Shown: piece after piece, positions 13,601 through 28,600 of the stretch | How the letters are laid out: the number at the start of each line of letters is the position of its first letter | How positions within the stretch are numbered: position 1 is the stretch's first letter | Assembly: GCF_949987515.2 (NCBI RefSeq) | Contig: NC_082683.1 | Span: 122,908,582-122,972,581, forward strand | Length of the DNA stretch: 64,000 bases | Direction: 5' to 3' | From: Delphinus delphis | Lineage: Eukaryota; Chordata; Mammalia; Artiodactyla; Delphinidae | Made by a program: the position numbers and the translations under genes | The notes under the pieces: generated by a model | What the model was told of the DNA's origin: nothing | Seen by the model: the letters and a program-made list of their open reading frames with translations, nothing else | The model's database searches: none

Positions 13601-16600
13601 AATCCCGTTTTCATTAGCTTTTTTTTTTTTTTTTTTTTTGCATTTTTGACATCAGGTTCCCCCAGTCATGAGGCCTTCCCTCAGAGACACAGTCCTTGCC
13701 TGGTTTCCCACTCCTCTCCTACCCATGGTGTTATCTTCACATATTTCACAACAAACCATGTCCCGGTGACATTTCCCCAAGGTTCTGATACCCTTTTCTT
13801 GGCCGGTCAGGCCCTCAATGCAGGATGTACTTACCTTCTTTACTAAGATAACCAGCTAATGAACTTCTCAATCTTCTGCTTCATTCAAATTCTTACCACA
13901 CACAGTGTACAAGACTCTGAAATATGTGCCGACAGAGCCGTGTAAGAATACTGCCGTGAGAGGCTGCATCCTCCTCCATGGTCCCGGTTTCATGAGAGCA
14001 CTTGTCTCTCAGCTGCTGTGATTCCTTTACATGTGCCTCCACTAGCAGGATGGAAACCCCGCTGCCTCCCCAACAGCGTGGCATGAGGAGACACCTCACC
14101 CGTCAGGACCTTGAACTTTTCCCAGTAGTAAGTCCCCATTGTTTTCTATGCTGGGCTTCTGATTTACTGCTCATGTTAGTGCCTTTTATCCAGCTCAACT
14201 GGACTCTTAGTGAGCATATGAAGGAACCATTCATTCATTCAGCACTATTCTATGTAATGGAGAACGTTTAGCACCCCTGGACTCAGGGCTCAATGCCAGG
14301 AGCATCCTCTACTCACTGGAATATCCCCAAATGCCATCTTGCCATCTCAGGGGATTGAAGCACCGCCTCATTCCACCCCCACAAGCTGAAAGCCACGAGG
14401 CTAGGGTATTTTCAAGGCGACCATTACACAGAGATACAATATGTGCCCCAAATTGTTTTTTGTCTCTAGTCTTAAAACTTAAATCCAAGCTCTGATCATT
14501 AGTCCAAGTTCTAGATGTAGGACAAACTTGTTTTCAGATCCTAGATCGGCTACTCAATTATTTGATGACAAAAGACACATTATTTAATGCATTGGACCTT
14601 ATGAAAAGAAGGGAAAACAATACTGCCTTTGTCCTTGTGATGTCAACACTGCTGACAGCACAGTTATCTCCATTCATTTCTTTGAAACGTACTAACTTGG
14701 AGTCCTTTTCAGTTTTGCCGATATATCATACAAATGAACCTTCTGTTCGGGATGATCTAGAATGTTTTTCTTCCCCAGCTTCTTGAGGTTCCCTTCTTTT
14801 CCCTTCTGCTTCATGGACATCTGGGCTTCATCCCACTTCCAGGCTTTCCTAAGATGCCCTGGATCCATTTTCAGGGATGTACTTGTAGCCACCCGTGACC
14901 TCTCAGATCCTAACCCTCTAAAAGGTTTCTCTCCTAAATCTTTGAGGAGAGCAGATGTTTTTCTCTGGCCCTTTTAAGTGTCAAGTTGTTTCTATGGCTG
15001 TTTGGAATCCCCCCACATTGGAAATTTCCCAAGGGCACACACATCCCTGTTTTTATTCTATATGCCTGTGGCAACCATGCATTCAATAAATAAAGATTAT
15101 GATTATCCATCACAAATGTGGACATAGCCTCCCTTTCTTTTATATGTAAACTACGTATTTAAGCATTTCATGTGTGTTTTTTTTCTTTGTCCCTTTCGTT
15201 TTAGCTCACTTTAAATTATAGTGAATAATTCTCCCAGTGAATCCTCTCCACAAAATGAGTAGTATCAGACCATCTACAATTAACTGTTCATAAATGCTCC
15301 AGGCTTTTCGGCAGCGATTATAAGCTTGGCCTAAGGCACTGACTTCTATTCACACAGAATTCTAAAATCAGGCTGTATTGCCAGAAAGGATCTCGGAGGT
15401 CATCTAACCCATAACCCACTCCATGTTTTCAGGAACCTGAAGCTCAGAGAGCATAAGAATCTTACCCAAAGTCACACAGCTGACTAATAAACCAGGAGTA
15501 GAACCTGGGTCTACTCACCCCCATCCCTATCTTTTTTCCCCAGTATCTCACTCCCCCTCAAGCTTTGCTTATTCTTAATTTAGAAATGTTAGACATGTGC
15601 AGCATTTCTAATCTCCTAGTATCTGCAGTGAGCAACACAGAAATTTATGTTTGTGGCATTACTGCTCTACTTACATAATTAAAGTATAATGTCTGGATAT
15701 AGGAGTGTTGGAGATGGCTAACGATTTCAGCACCTTTTAAAGCTGTGACCAGAAAATGATTACTGAATACATCATAACACAGTAGGAGCTAATTAAAAGG
15801 CATTCACCATGCTGCTATAAACTAATAAACAATAATAAAAATGATTGCAAAGCACTCTGCCTTTGCAAAGTGCTATAGTGATCCAACCCCCTAGCCCTCA
15901 AGAGTGAGTAGATGCAAAGTGTTATTAGTAATATAACTTGCTCAACTTGGCCTGAGATGAAATGACTAAGACAGTTAGATTTGATTCCAAAATGATATGG
16001 AGCAGGGTGGGATTTAATGGAGGGAGGAAATTGAGTTTCTTGGTGCCCAGTGTGATTTCCTGAGCTCCCTGTGCTCCAACCATCAGACCTGCACAGACAC
16101 TTCAGATGCAAAGATAACAAGAACGGCTAGTTTCCTTAACCCCAAAAGCCCAGGTGGTCCACGGCAGACACGGAGGGGCACACAGCTTGGTAGGTCTCGG
16201 GTTGTCAGAGTTCCTGCCCTTTCCTCCGTGGCCAGCCCCCTCTCGGTGTGAGGGGCGTGAGCATGGAGCATTTCCCAGAGCAAATTCTGAGGCACTGCAC
16301 CGTGTGAACTCAAACCTGCACACTTGAATAGCGGCAGCTGGCTTTGGAGAAAAATGCCATGGCTGTCTCCTGACCGGCTTTCAAGGGCTGCCATTCTTTC
16401 TTTCCAGGGCTGAGCCGATTTTCGGCAACACCCGCTCTCCCGCGGGCCTCCAGGGCCTGCCCTCGGCGGGGCCCGTCCCCTCCCTCCCGCTCACCGGCTT
16501 CGCATTTTTGCCGCCTCCCGGCTCTGTCGACTACAATGCGGCCGGCGGGCTGACCCAGCTGCTCCAGCTCCCGCCTGGGTAACCACGGCAACCGCGGGCT

Positions 16601-19600
16601 TCAGGAATGCTCACTAATTGAAGGCCGAGTTTCCTCCCACAGTGATGAGCAACAAGTGAAGCAAAAATAGTGAGGCGGGATAAAGGCTTCGAGGGAGCGG
16701 GGGAGGGAGGGGAGAGCAGTCGCAGAGCGGGACTGGGTGGCTGGGGGTGAGGGGAGGGCAAACGGCGCCTTCAGCACCTCGTTTGTTCTCTTCACAAACC
16801 CAGGGCAGTGAAGAACCTTAAAGGACACCGTTTACCCGGCAGAAATCTCAGCACACGTTTTTCAGTGAACAACTGTTACTGCAAACCACCACCTCTTTGC
16901 CGGGCCCCTTTGCTTCTAGTAAGTGAATGGAGATGTGCACATCCCTAGGTCCCCATAATTAGAATGCCAGCTAACACCCAGGGTGCAGCAGGTGAAGGTG
17001 AGCTGAAACTAATTTGATCCCAGCTCCTCTGGATCTTCTGTTCCCTTCAATCAAAAGGAGAACTTTCCAGGTGATCATCTCTAAAGATGGGGTGACCATC
17101 ATACCAGTATGCCTGTTGTCTTGACATAAATTAGTAAAAGTCTCCCCTTTTCACTCTCAAGAGTATTCTCATTTGGACAATAAATGATAAGGTCACACTA
17201 TCAAAAGTCTTTCCAGGCCCATCTAGATCCTAATCCAAGCCTTAGGTGCTCCCCAAACCCTTCCAGACTTCATCAAATGGCCTCTGTGACCTAATCCTTG
17301 TATTTAGGTTAGGTAGTAAACACCCTGTAATTAACAGAGAAACGGGGGCTTCCAACAGCTACCAAAACATAGCAACCAAAGGTCGGCATGCTGGGACAGA
17401 ACACCCTGAAACCCACTAGCGGAAAGATTCCCACAGGGCCGATTAGGGTCACCACTCGCAAGGCACTGCACAGATGTCACTGAGAAAACATGAATCTATT
17501 AGTAATAGGATTGCCAATTAACAGATGGCTCATTAAAGCCTCTGCCCATGGAACGGGCTAAAAGAAAATCAGCTCTCTAGGAGGAGTCCCGGAACACAGA
17601 ATTCCCTGAAGAGGGTTCCCTCAAATTAGGGATGACATTCTGGCAATGAGATGTGGGGTATAGGAATCGGTAGGAGAAGGGAACTGACATTTACTGAGTT
17701 CGTATTCTGTGTTATTTGATCCTCATACTAGGTCTTCCATGTGGCTTTCATTTTCCCTCCCCCATTTTTACAGAGGAGGAAACCAAGACTCGTCAACACT
17801 GACTTACTGAAGGTTATATTGATGCACTGAGTCCACAGATATCTGACCCCAAAGCCCGTGCTCTTCACAGTGGATCTTATCCAGTAACCAGATTGACCTT
17901 TGGTCAAGATCAGGGTTTTGCAACCTTGGCACTATTCACATTTGGGGCCAGATAATCCTTTGTTGGGGGTAGGAGGGCCACCCTGTGCGTTGTAGGTTAT
18001 TCAACAGCCTCCTTGGTCTCTATCCACTAGATGCCATGCTACCCCACAAGACGGGACAACCACAATGTTTCCAGACATTGCCAAGTATCGTCTGGGTGGG
18101 GGTCCAAAGAGGCCCCTCTTGAGAATCAGTAGCCTAGATATTTAATATCAAATATAGTTTTAATCTTTTCTTGTATTGTTCTCTCATTGCTTCAGAAATA
18201 TAATGCTTATCTTTACCAAAAGACAGTGATTTTCATAGGGACAAAACAGTGCCATTTTAAAATTTTGTATCCTCACTGTGCTAGGGACATAGTATGCAAA
18301 AGAGACTGGTTAAAAGTTAAATCATAATTCAAATGCAAATCACGCTTGAAGCAAAACTGACTCTATCGCATGGTGCCTATCAAAGAGCAAGGTTGCGATT
18401 ACGCCGTGGAGAGGTCTGAAGGCCAGAAGAGGCTTCCTGCAAAGGGTAAAAGGCATGATCCCTAGTCTTTGGAACAACCCCAAACCCCACTCCACTGCTC
18501 AGATGGTAGAAAGGTCATTTTTGGCAGCCATTAACCAGAATCAGGTGCTAGTTGATGCCTGGTTGACTTTTCTGCCTCCGCCTTCTCCTCCACCCTTTCA
18601 ACAGTTTTCTGGTTCTTCTCAAAACCAAAACCCACAGAGGCATCTAGGTAAGCTCAGGGCAGAGTAGGCCAGCTGGGAGAAAAGCCAGCGGGGCTGGGGC
18701 CTAAAAAGCTCCCTCCCATTATAAGTTTTGTGTCCCCACTTTCATGGGAGGCAGTGCAGTTATCTCAGGTCTTCAGGAAATCCGAAGATAGATAGGGTAG
18801 GTCCATCCTGCTAGAGGAATCAACTCCCCTTGACGTCTTTCATGTGAAGCCAAGACATCTGAAGTATAATCAAGCCTGCAAAGGAAAATGTGGGCACAGC
18901 CCAAATGGAAAGATATTCCAAAGGAGTAACCCCCAGATTTATGGCTAGAGTGTGACTTGGTAATTAATTCCTTCTCTCCCTTTTGCCAGGAGTCAACTTC
19001 TCTTTCTTCTCCTCCAATTCTTTCCCCCTCTTCCTCTGTTTGTAAATCTTTGAGAGAAACAGCAGCAGCCACTCTCAGAGATCAAAGTTTGAGCAGGCAA
19101 CAAAGACCTCCGAGGAGGAGGCTGTTGCCATGGGAACTCTCTGAGCTGAAGCCCTTTTAATCGGCAAATCTCCTGGTTAGCAGCACAGGCTAGGGCTGGT
19201 AAAGAGGAAGAGAAGGGGAGTCTTGGCAACAAGTAGCCTTTCTAAACAGCCAGAACTCCACCTGGGGGTGGAGGTAGGACAGGATTCAAATTGAGGCAGC
19301 ACTGACACGGGGGTGAGTGCCTGAGTATTTCTGCACAGCCATAGAAACAGACTTCCATCAAAAATCCCTAAAGCCCGTGACAAATTCCGAGATGTCCCCT
19401 CCCAAGAATTCCCTGATTTCTTATTATGTTCTTAATGGCTTTTTAATACTAATGGGCAGAAAGGTTGATTTTAGACTGGAATAACACTTTGAGGCGCAGT
19501 ATTGTGAATAATGTGATTTTTTTAAAAAAAAATTAATGCATGCCTGTTTCTCCACCTCTTGTCTGGGTAATATATGTTTACTTCTGGATAAGTCACAGGA

Positions 19601-22600
19601 GGAAATGGAAGGAAAAATAGAAGCACGACAGGAAAACAAAGGTAATTCTGTGGCATTATTCTTCACAGGGAATAATCAATCCCAACTTAGCGCCTACTCA
19701 CAAGGACCTGCTGGGAACAAGCCTATTTCTGGCCTCCTGAAATAGCATGGCATTTGGCCTAAAAAGAAGCAGAAATTGATGAATTCCACAAAATATTAAC
19801 ACTGTGTGTTTTTGCCTGCCTGGCATTCTTTTCTTCTTCATTTGGAAACAAATGTCCAACTTCTCTTTAGGAAGCTGGTCCTTTACCCCTTTGCCTTCAA
19901 TTCATATGGTTCATTTGGGGCTGGTGGTACCCTACATGCCACCCCGCAACAACAGGACGTTTGCTGACACTGTGGAGAGAGGCAGTTTATCCTCCTGAGA
20001 GCAAAGGTGTTAAAGACCTGCTAGGGGCCAGGTTTGCAGACAGCCTGCCCAAGAATGCAGCTAACACAGAGGAGATAGAGATTCTTTAAAACATAATCTG
20101 AACACTGGGACTCAGTCATGCTTGAAGCTAGGAATACCCTTGGACTTATGGGTTACCTGAGCCAAAAAGGTCCCCTAAGCCAGTTTGAGAATCTATCCCT
20201 TGCAATTAAAAGGGTTCTGAAGAACACAATAGTTAGCTCTGATGGTGAGAGTTTGAAGAGAGATTTTCTTCTTTTTCCGTTTTGTTTGAATTTTTTATAA
20301 TAAACGTACCATTTTTTCTAAAACAGGACAGCAGTATTTGGGGCATCACCCTATACAGAGAATTAGTTCTGCAATCTGTGGATCTTTTAGATAAAGGCAA
20401 AATTATAGAAAGAATGCTAAAGCCATCTTGCTTATCCTAATATTTTGGACAGAGAACCTGTTCCATGTTGAAAGCTCATCAGAGAGGGAGTCTCTATAAT
20501 CTCCTTCAACCAACCATAATTTCCAAAAATTGTGATTTACCATTAGGAAAGTCTTTCTTAGCTTTAATTCTGAACACTCTCGGCTCATGTCCGGTTATTC
20601 TTTTCTCGGTCCACAGGCACAAGTGTTCACCCAGCCATATTTCCACTGGGGCCCTTCCCCTCCTTTATCTCCTTGGCCCTTAAAAAACAAGCTACCACAT
20701 GACACATCAGAAAGAAGGGGTCAGGCCCTTATATTGTGCACAGAAAGAAGTAAGAACAAGGCGAGCTGCTTTTAGATTTTAAAACAACAACTTCCCTACT
20801 TGAGCCTTCCTGAATGGTGAAGTCCTTTTCCTGCCAGCTGGAGCTGACCAAGGGAACTTTATTCCTATCCAAACAGTGGCGTGGTTCCAGGTTATAAACA
20901 GACTGTTCCCGCCACTGATCCCAGACCAATGTCTAATCTCAGGGTGGCAGATTTCTGGGCACTTCCACCCTCTGTGACTGTCTTCTGGTATGGCCCTACG
21001 ATCCCAGACATCTGTCTAAATATTTCTAAGGTACCTGTCACTGTCATCTCAAAGCACCCTAAACATGTGCATTTCTACCTTCTGAATCATCAAAAAGAGA
21101 CTAAAGAGTGTTCAGTATAGTGTTTGCATTTAGTGTTGAATCAGCAGTTATCCTCCCATTTCTCTGAATCACATCTTTGGATATTTCTGAAACCTCTGAA
21201 AGAAGCATCTGAAGCGATCTGTAGATGGTTCAGATGTATGGGGAAAAGAAGGTGGGTCATGCTCAGTGGGGAGGTACACAATCTGGACAAAAACAGCTAT
21301 GTCTTGGAAGTGAGGGCCCAGGTTAGTGGTTATAGGCATTGGTTATAGGTTTCACTGAGAAATGAAACGAGATACTAAAGCAGATCTGGGACAAGTAAAA
21401 ATCTTTACCTATGGCCTAAAGCAGCAACAACATTTTTAAAAACATGACTTACGCAGGGGAGCATTCTATAGCTTCTTAATATAGACAGGTCGTGTGGTAT
21501 CGCGGAAAGAGATGAGGCTGGGAATCAAAACACTTGGGTTGGATCAAAGACACTCTTTTGGAAGGGGATAATAATTACAAAACCTGAACATTAATTTCTG
21601 CATGTGGAAAACAAGGGAAATAATGCCTGCTCTCCTACATTACAAGGTTATAATAGAAAAATTTTGCGAAGTCAAATTATTATCAGTGTACATTAATGTT
21701 AGTAGTAGATGTAGTAATGGCATCACTTTGGTGGATATTTATTGCTTTTTTGGGGCATCTCACATCCATTCTCCCTTTTTTTGGTAACAGTGCCCCAATT
21801 TACTTTGGGGAATTAATTCTTCTCCGTATTTTGATGGACTAGCTACCAAGAGCCTCTAATCTCCTAATGCTAAGCAGTGGACACCTACCCAACTGGACCA
21901 GCTGGACTCTCTCTCCTGAGACTGATTCTTGAGTGAGAAAATGCAAGATCAGAAAAAAAAAAAGAGATGTCCATGGAGCCCTAAATACATTGTCTATTAA
22001 TTCTTGCTACATAGACCCTGGAGCATCTCTGGCGGGGCAGGAATGGTGCTGTGTTCATCAAAACATTTTTACTTTCTTCCTGGACACAAACAAAATAACA
22101 GGAGAAGTGACCCATGTCACTGACAGACCTGACCCCTAAAAAGTCCCCCATGAATGACCTTCCTTACTTTTTCTTTCTGTGCAGCCGGGAGCAAAGTTCT
22201 CCAATACAGCAAACTAAAACAATGGAGAAGCCTAGACCCCTACGCCATACTTGGAAGGGAGCTGCCCAGGTAAAAGCCTCCTAACCCACATCTGACTATG
22301 ACAAGATGACGTAATGAACTTCTATGGTGGCAAGTCACTGAGATTCGGGGGTTGTTTTTACAGAAGCTAGTAAGTGTTACCCTAATATATTATCCTTTTT
22401 GGAGACTGATTTTCCAGCCTTTCTTTCAATTTTGATATCCTTCCAATGAATTCCTTTCCTGCCTAAGTTAGCCAAAGTCTACTTCTGTTGCTTTCAACCA
22501 TAGTCCCGGATGGTTCTGTCACTAGTAAAAATTAAAATACCCAGATAAAGAATCATGACCGATGAGATTAAACCATGTTATATATCACTTGAGACTGTAG

Positions 22601-25600
22601 ACATTTATTATATAAATACTTCATAAGTCAACGAATATATACTCAGCACTGATTAACATTTAAGAGTCACAAAGTAAATACTGGTTACAGATTCTGCCCA
22701 TTTATCATTTAAAAAAAACGTTCATTCAAGCTTCTTTATTCTAGACACTCTACTAAGCGTTGCAGATAGAAAGGTGAATGAGAACTGGTTCTTGCCTCTG
22801 AAGAGCTCATGTTCTAGGGCTATTGAGAAGCGTCCGATGTCGTAGGGGAAATCAAGACAAATACACATGCAGTACCCGTGTGGCCACTCGCATGAAGTCA
22901 AACTAGAATATAAGACTGATAAGGTTCTGTCCTTGACCCTTTCCATTTTATATAATCTTCTCGAGTGACTCATCTAGTCTTTCATGGTTGTGACTATCAT
23001 TCATGACTCTCAAATCTATTATCTCTAATCCTAGTTTCTCCACTGAGTTCCAGACCTATATTTCTAATTGTCAGCAAGACATCTCCACCTTGGTGTCCCA
23101 CAGGCCTCTCATATTCCACATGTTTTTCACATCTGTGACTATTTCTGTTTTGTAAATAAGTTCATGTGTACCATTTTTTTTTTTTCTTAACCAAACTCAT
23201 TCTCCTGCCTCTCCAACCTGCTTTCCAAACTGTGGCCTCTCTCTCGGTTGACGGAACAGTTGGCTACCCAGCTAGCTAGAAACCATGGTGTCCTTTTGAC
23301 TCATCCCTCAGTCTCATTTTTTTTTAATGCATTAGTCACCAGGATCCATCAATTCCATCTTAGAAACGTTTCTGTGTTGTTTGTTCTCAATTCATTCCTC
23401 TGCTTCAGAATCTCATTCCCTTTTACCCGTGCTGCTGCACCTCCCCATAACCCATCCCCCTGTTCTAGCACTCCTCTCTAATACACTGTCCACCCTGCTG
23501 CTAATTATTGTTTTGACCCTGAGATCTAATTTCATTCCTCTGTCCTGATCATCCTTGGAGAAGAGCTCAAGTTTCAGCTCCTTCAAGCCTCCATCAATAG
23601 TTCATCCTCATTCTTGTGGAATTAGGCCTTTTAACCCTGACCTACTGCAAAAGACCAGAGTTTATTCCTGCTGGCTTCCTTGTGAGTGAGCACCACCCTG
23701 TATGTTCTTGTAACCAACCTGTAAGTCTTTTATCTCTGTCATGTGGACTGAATTACCGGGAGGTCATTTTCTCATTTATCAAGGTAGTCACATCACTCAC
23801 ATTCATCTACTTTTTAAACCAAGAATTTTAAAATTGAAATAAAGCTCAAAAATAACTGAGTTGAACACCTTTTCCTATACATAAGTGCCTGATATAATAA
23901 CTCATAAAAAATCTTCCACCTTCTTAAGGATATAGAAATTACTACTCCTAAGAACACTGATGGTATCTTTAGATGTCTGATTGTTAACAGTTCTTTCTTT
24001 ATCCTCAGATGGACTCGCTCCCTTTGTAACTTCCTAGCCACACAGACAGAGTAGGTTTCCAATCTCTCTTCTATACAATTTCACTTCAGATAGCTGGAGA
24101 CACTTCCCATGCTCCCTTTCCCAAGTCCTCTTTCACTAGACCAAATCCTCCCAATTCCTCCTACCATTCCTCATATTAAGTTCAGTGGCTTATGGAGGTT
24201 GTAATTAGCAAACTGTGGACTCAGTTATCTTCCCACTGAGGTCTTAATCTCCTTGAGGATGACTTCAGAAATCAGGTTGCTCTCCCAGTCTCACATAAAA
24301 AGAATACCTAACAAATGGGCCTGTAGGATATAACCACCAAATAATTAGCATTCTTTAAACTGTGAGGGTACTTTGAAAAATTCCATAAAGGGGTGTCAAG
24401 ACCGAGAAGACTCAGAATGTTGCATTTGGAAGTAAATACAGTACTTCCTGCACCCAGAAAATTCTCATAGATTTCAAACTAACCCCTTTAATTAACTAAC
24501 ACAACTAGCATGGCACATTTACCATGCTTTGAACATTTCTAATTACTTAGAATAAATTTCTAATTAATGTGGAATATAGCAGAATTACGTGTTTCTCCTC
24601 CCCAAGAACCCTAGTATGTATCTGTTTATCTCACAGATATGCTGCTTCTACTGTGAAGAGCTGATTTGCAGCATCCCCACTTTCCCTTTATGGTTCTTTT
24701 TAGGGTAACACTGATTTCTGTTCTTATCTTTTCTTCCATCTTTGTTGACCATTTTCATCTGAGTCTTCCTTTCACCCACCCTGTGGTGCTGAGGACAGCA
24801 TCTTTGCCCAAGTTGCTTTGTATGTTTTGATCCAGAGCAATGCCCTTCATACACTTCAGCACATCCTCAGATGACAAGGCTTTCACTCTATTTATTTCTC
24901 CACATTTGCAGATCTGGGACCAAATTATTTAAAGTGGCTTTTACCTGGCCTCCTTTTCCTGCCCAGGCAATTACTTTGCTGCAAATGGTTGCACTGGCCA
25001 AATAACTGTGTTCACAATTAGCTAATTGCAGGCTCAATGAGCCACTTGTTCCTTCAAACTTAGACATTAGAGTTGTGTTATTAGGCAGAAATTTATCTTT
25101 TTATTCCCTACAGAGTCACAGCAGATCCCGAATCTGATTGCCCTGTAGTCTTTTACAATGTCAATATAAACCTTTTACATTTTTATTTCCTTTTGAATAT
25201 ATGTCGTATTTCCCATTCTTTTACAGATCACAGCAGTTAAGCTTCATATACTGGACTCATGTATTTGAGTAAACATGTATTTGAAATAATCTAACTGTCT
25301 AAAAAGGGCTAATTATTATTAATTAAAGGGTTAATCATTAATAAATAATTATTACCTTAATCCATTTTGTAAACTATAAAATTAAGGCAAGCAGTACAGT
25401 TGACTTGCCAAAGTCATGATAGAGTAAAACTAAAAATCTTAAGCAAATTCCATTTTCTCCTGGGGCACTGAGTTTCCCACAGAGGGTAAAAATTAACCTT
25501 CAACCTCATTTGCTTCTAAAAGAAAGCACCTTAAATATTCCCCCCAAATTGTTAAGACCTGGTTTCTTGGAAGCTACAAAAAATGTAAAATGGCTTCAAG

Positions 25601-28600
25601 GATTTACCTTTTATCCTACAATTAATGTTGTTTCTTTTCTTAATTTCTGTATGTTTATTCTAATTTTTTTGTCCAGCCAACATTTACAGAGCACGAAATA
25701 TGTGCTCAATTTTCAGTTTCATACAAGGAGGTCATCTCCCACTGATATTCCTCCAATCCACAAAAGAGAAAAGTACCCAAAAATAATGAGTTTTCATTTA
25801 TGAAAAAATTAATATTAATAAGGATTAGATTATAGTTGCTTTGCGAATACCTTGGACACTTTTAGGTTTCAAGAAATTTGCCTTCCAATTAAACACTATT
25901 ACGTCTCCCCCATAGCTCTTTTCACTGAGCACCTTTTATTATTAAAAGTTTACAGCCATCTTTCCTTAGGATTGTCTTAAGTGGAGATAATTGAATGGGA
26001 AAAGATTCCTTTGTCTCAGGAGTTCCTAGCACACCAGCGAATTCTTATCTCTCAGCTGTCTCTACCCTGCTTCAAAGGCCTCTGGCATTTTCCTCAATCA
26101 TTAGCATATGTAAAGAATAAGAGCAGAGAGAAATCAGGGTTAAAGGTGCAAGTGGAAAGGAGGGGAAAAAACTAAGAAAGCAGAAGAAACATTCAGGAAA
26201 ATGGTAAAATGTGGGCCATAGACACCAAGAAACAAAATATAATAAATACAACTACTGCTCATAAAGAACATATTCTAAAACTGGTTTGTCTGTGCACCAA
26301 AGGTAAAGCCTGTGCGTGCAACCTGCTGACACACGCAGGGAGGAGAAGCGAGAAGAGGGAACAGTGCAAGCAGTCTAAGATGAAAATGTTACTGAGGGTT
26401 GTCACTTACCCAACACCAGCAGTTCCACCGAGTCCTCGTTCTTGCCCTCCAGGTCATCAGGGGTGGTGATGATACAGTAATAGAGTCCGCTGTCTCCCCA
26501 CATGAGTTTTCCAATTTGAAGATCTGCATCTGTTATCACAAAGAGAAGGACCGGGTCCTAAACTCTGTCCTCTGAAGGAAAACACTAAACAATGGGGGGG
26601 GGGTCAGCCCTTCTGGGTGTCTGTAGTGTTCTATTTCTTTACCCTGATGGTGTTTGACGAGATGTTTGCTTTATTTAAAACAAACAACGGAACAATAATA
26701 AAAGCTAGCATCCCTAAGGGGTGAGAATTAGAGCGCCCCCAGAAACTGGTCTAGTTCCAGTCTGGTTTCTGGAATAGAAGACTGCTTTCAACCAGGCCTG
26801 CAGAGGCCCTTGAAAGCCAAGTAAATTCCAGAATTAACCTGGACTCCTGGAAATGAGCTGGGTTCACAGGAGTTCTTCAAAATTTGGAACTTCTCCTTGC
26901 CCAAAGCTGTAGGGAGCAGGAAAAAGGGTGGAACTGATGTAAAACTACCTGAGGCTTGGGCCATGGTATCTACCTGGCTCTGAAACTTGTACACATACAT
27001 CCCTTCTCCCAGCAGAGGAAATTCTTAGGGAAGTCTGCTTTCTGAGTTAAGGAAAGGGCAATAAAGGCTGGTGTCAAGGTGTGAGGTATTTGACTGAGAA
27101 AGCTTTCACTAGAACCCATTTCAATTCAGTTCTGATAATAAATTCCTCAGGCTGGAGGTCAGGCTCATGAAAGACTATTTCCAAAGCTCATCTCTGTCTT
27201 CTCTTGATATTACAAGCCTCCATCCTTCCTCTCCACGCCATCCCATTAAAGCAATTTGCTAGGTTTCTTGATACTCCCATCCCCCATAAAATCAAAGTCT
27301 TGAGGGATTGAAAGGGCGCAAGGCTGACATCCTCTTGTATCTGGGAAGAATGGAACCAATCTTCCCTAGATTCAAAACAGAGACATTATTACCATGAACA
27401 ATTGTGATCTCTCTGCCCCTGTAGAAATCTCCCAGGGTCACGGTCGAGCCCTGTTTGGAAGCTACCACTCGAACAGTCCTCCTACTGTCTAAACAATCCA
27501 AGTAGGGGTCCCATTCCAGGTTTCTTTTGCTGAGAGATTGGGCCCGGGGAGAAGACATGCCCAAGGATTCCCCCATGCGATCCTGGCAGTAGGACTTGAA
27601 TTTCCACTGCACGACTGCAGGCTGATGGGAAGACGTGGAGAAGTGGCAGCGAAGCACAGTGGGCTGGAAGAGCATGGCCACCTTCTTCTTGTCGGGCACT
27701 GTGACCTGAAGGCCTCCAGCTATGGCTGCAAAATAGAATGAACATGTCCAAATGGTATCAGTGTCCTGGACCTCACCTCACATATCATAGGTGTGCCTTT
27801 CCACCTTACCTCCCTAACCTGTCTCTCCCCTTGTTTTCTCCATCACAATGAAGAGCATCAGTATCTACCTGGTTGCCTTGTCCAGAAACCTGCCTTCACT
27901 CCCAGTGTCCAACTGGTCACAAAGTCGTGTCAACTTGACCTCTTAACATCTTTAATATTTCCTTCCCCTTCTTTAACCCCACTACCATTGCTTGTGTGTA
28001 CGCTCTCCTCATTTCTTGCTTATAATTTTGCAATAATCTCTCGTCTGGTCTCCCTGCTGGCAGTTGCCCACATGCAGTCCATTCTCCTTGCTATAAGTTC
28101 AGGTTATCTTTCTAAATCTGACTGTTATGACTCTCCTTCTTAAAACCCTTCACTCATCCTCCATGGCCTTCAGGACAAAACCCAAAGTTCTTGGCAAGGC
28201 ATTTAAGGTGCCCCATCAACTACTCCTCCTCTGCCTCACATCTTGTAGCACGTCCATTTGAGCACCAACCTCCGATGATACCAAACTAACGGTTCCCCCA
28301 AGTGGGACGTGGTATATCACACCTCTAGGTCTTGATATTTCTTGTTTATGGAATGCTTTTTCCTCACTTCTCTTCCTGAGAAACTCTTTTCCATCTGTCA
28401 AAACCAATTCAAAGGCTTCTTGTCCAGTCTTCTGTGACCAGTCAATCCATTTGTCACTTCCTCCTTTGTGCCATCAGTATCCCCAGCATTCTCCTCTAGA
28501 CATTTACTATAATAATTTTGTAATAATTTTATACTTATTTTCATGCCTCCATCAGACTTGTCGGGTCAGGTAAGGAATGTGTCTTATCTTGCTGTCCTGG

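Larger units (their letters stand above)
8753..26409 (-). other. ILDR2: ILDR2 intron 3 (17.7 kb)
   Basis: The longest intron in the window. Contents supported separately: hAT-like elements, a short CHR-type SINE, MIR and L2 fragments, a CpG islet and two X-box motifs. Stretches 12100-13600, 13650-15350, 19250-21480 and 23770-24950 hold no feature that I can support beyond a pure T21 run at 13619-13639. Confidence 0.8.
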
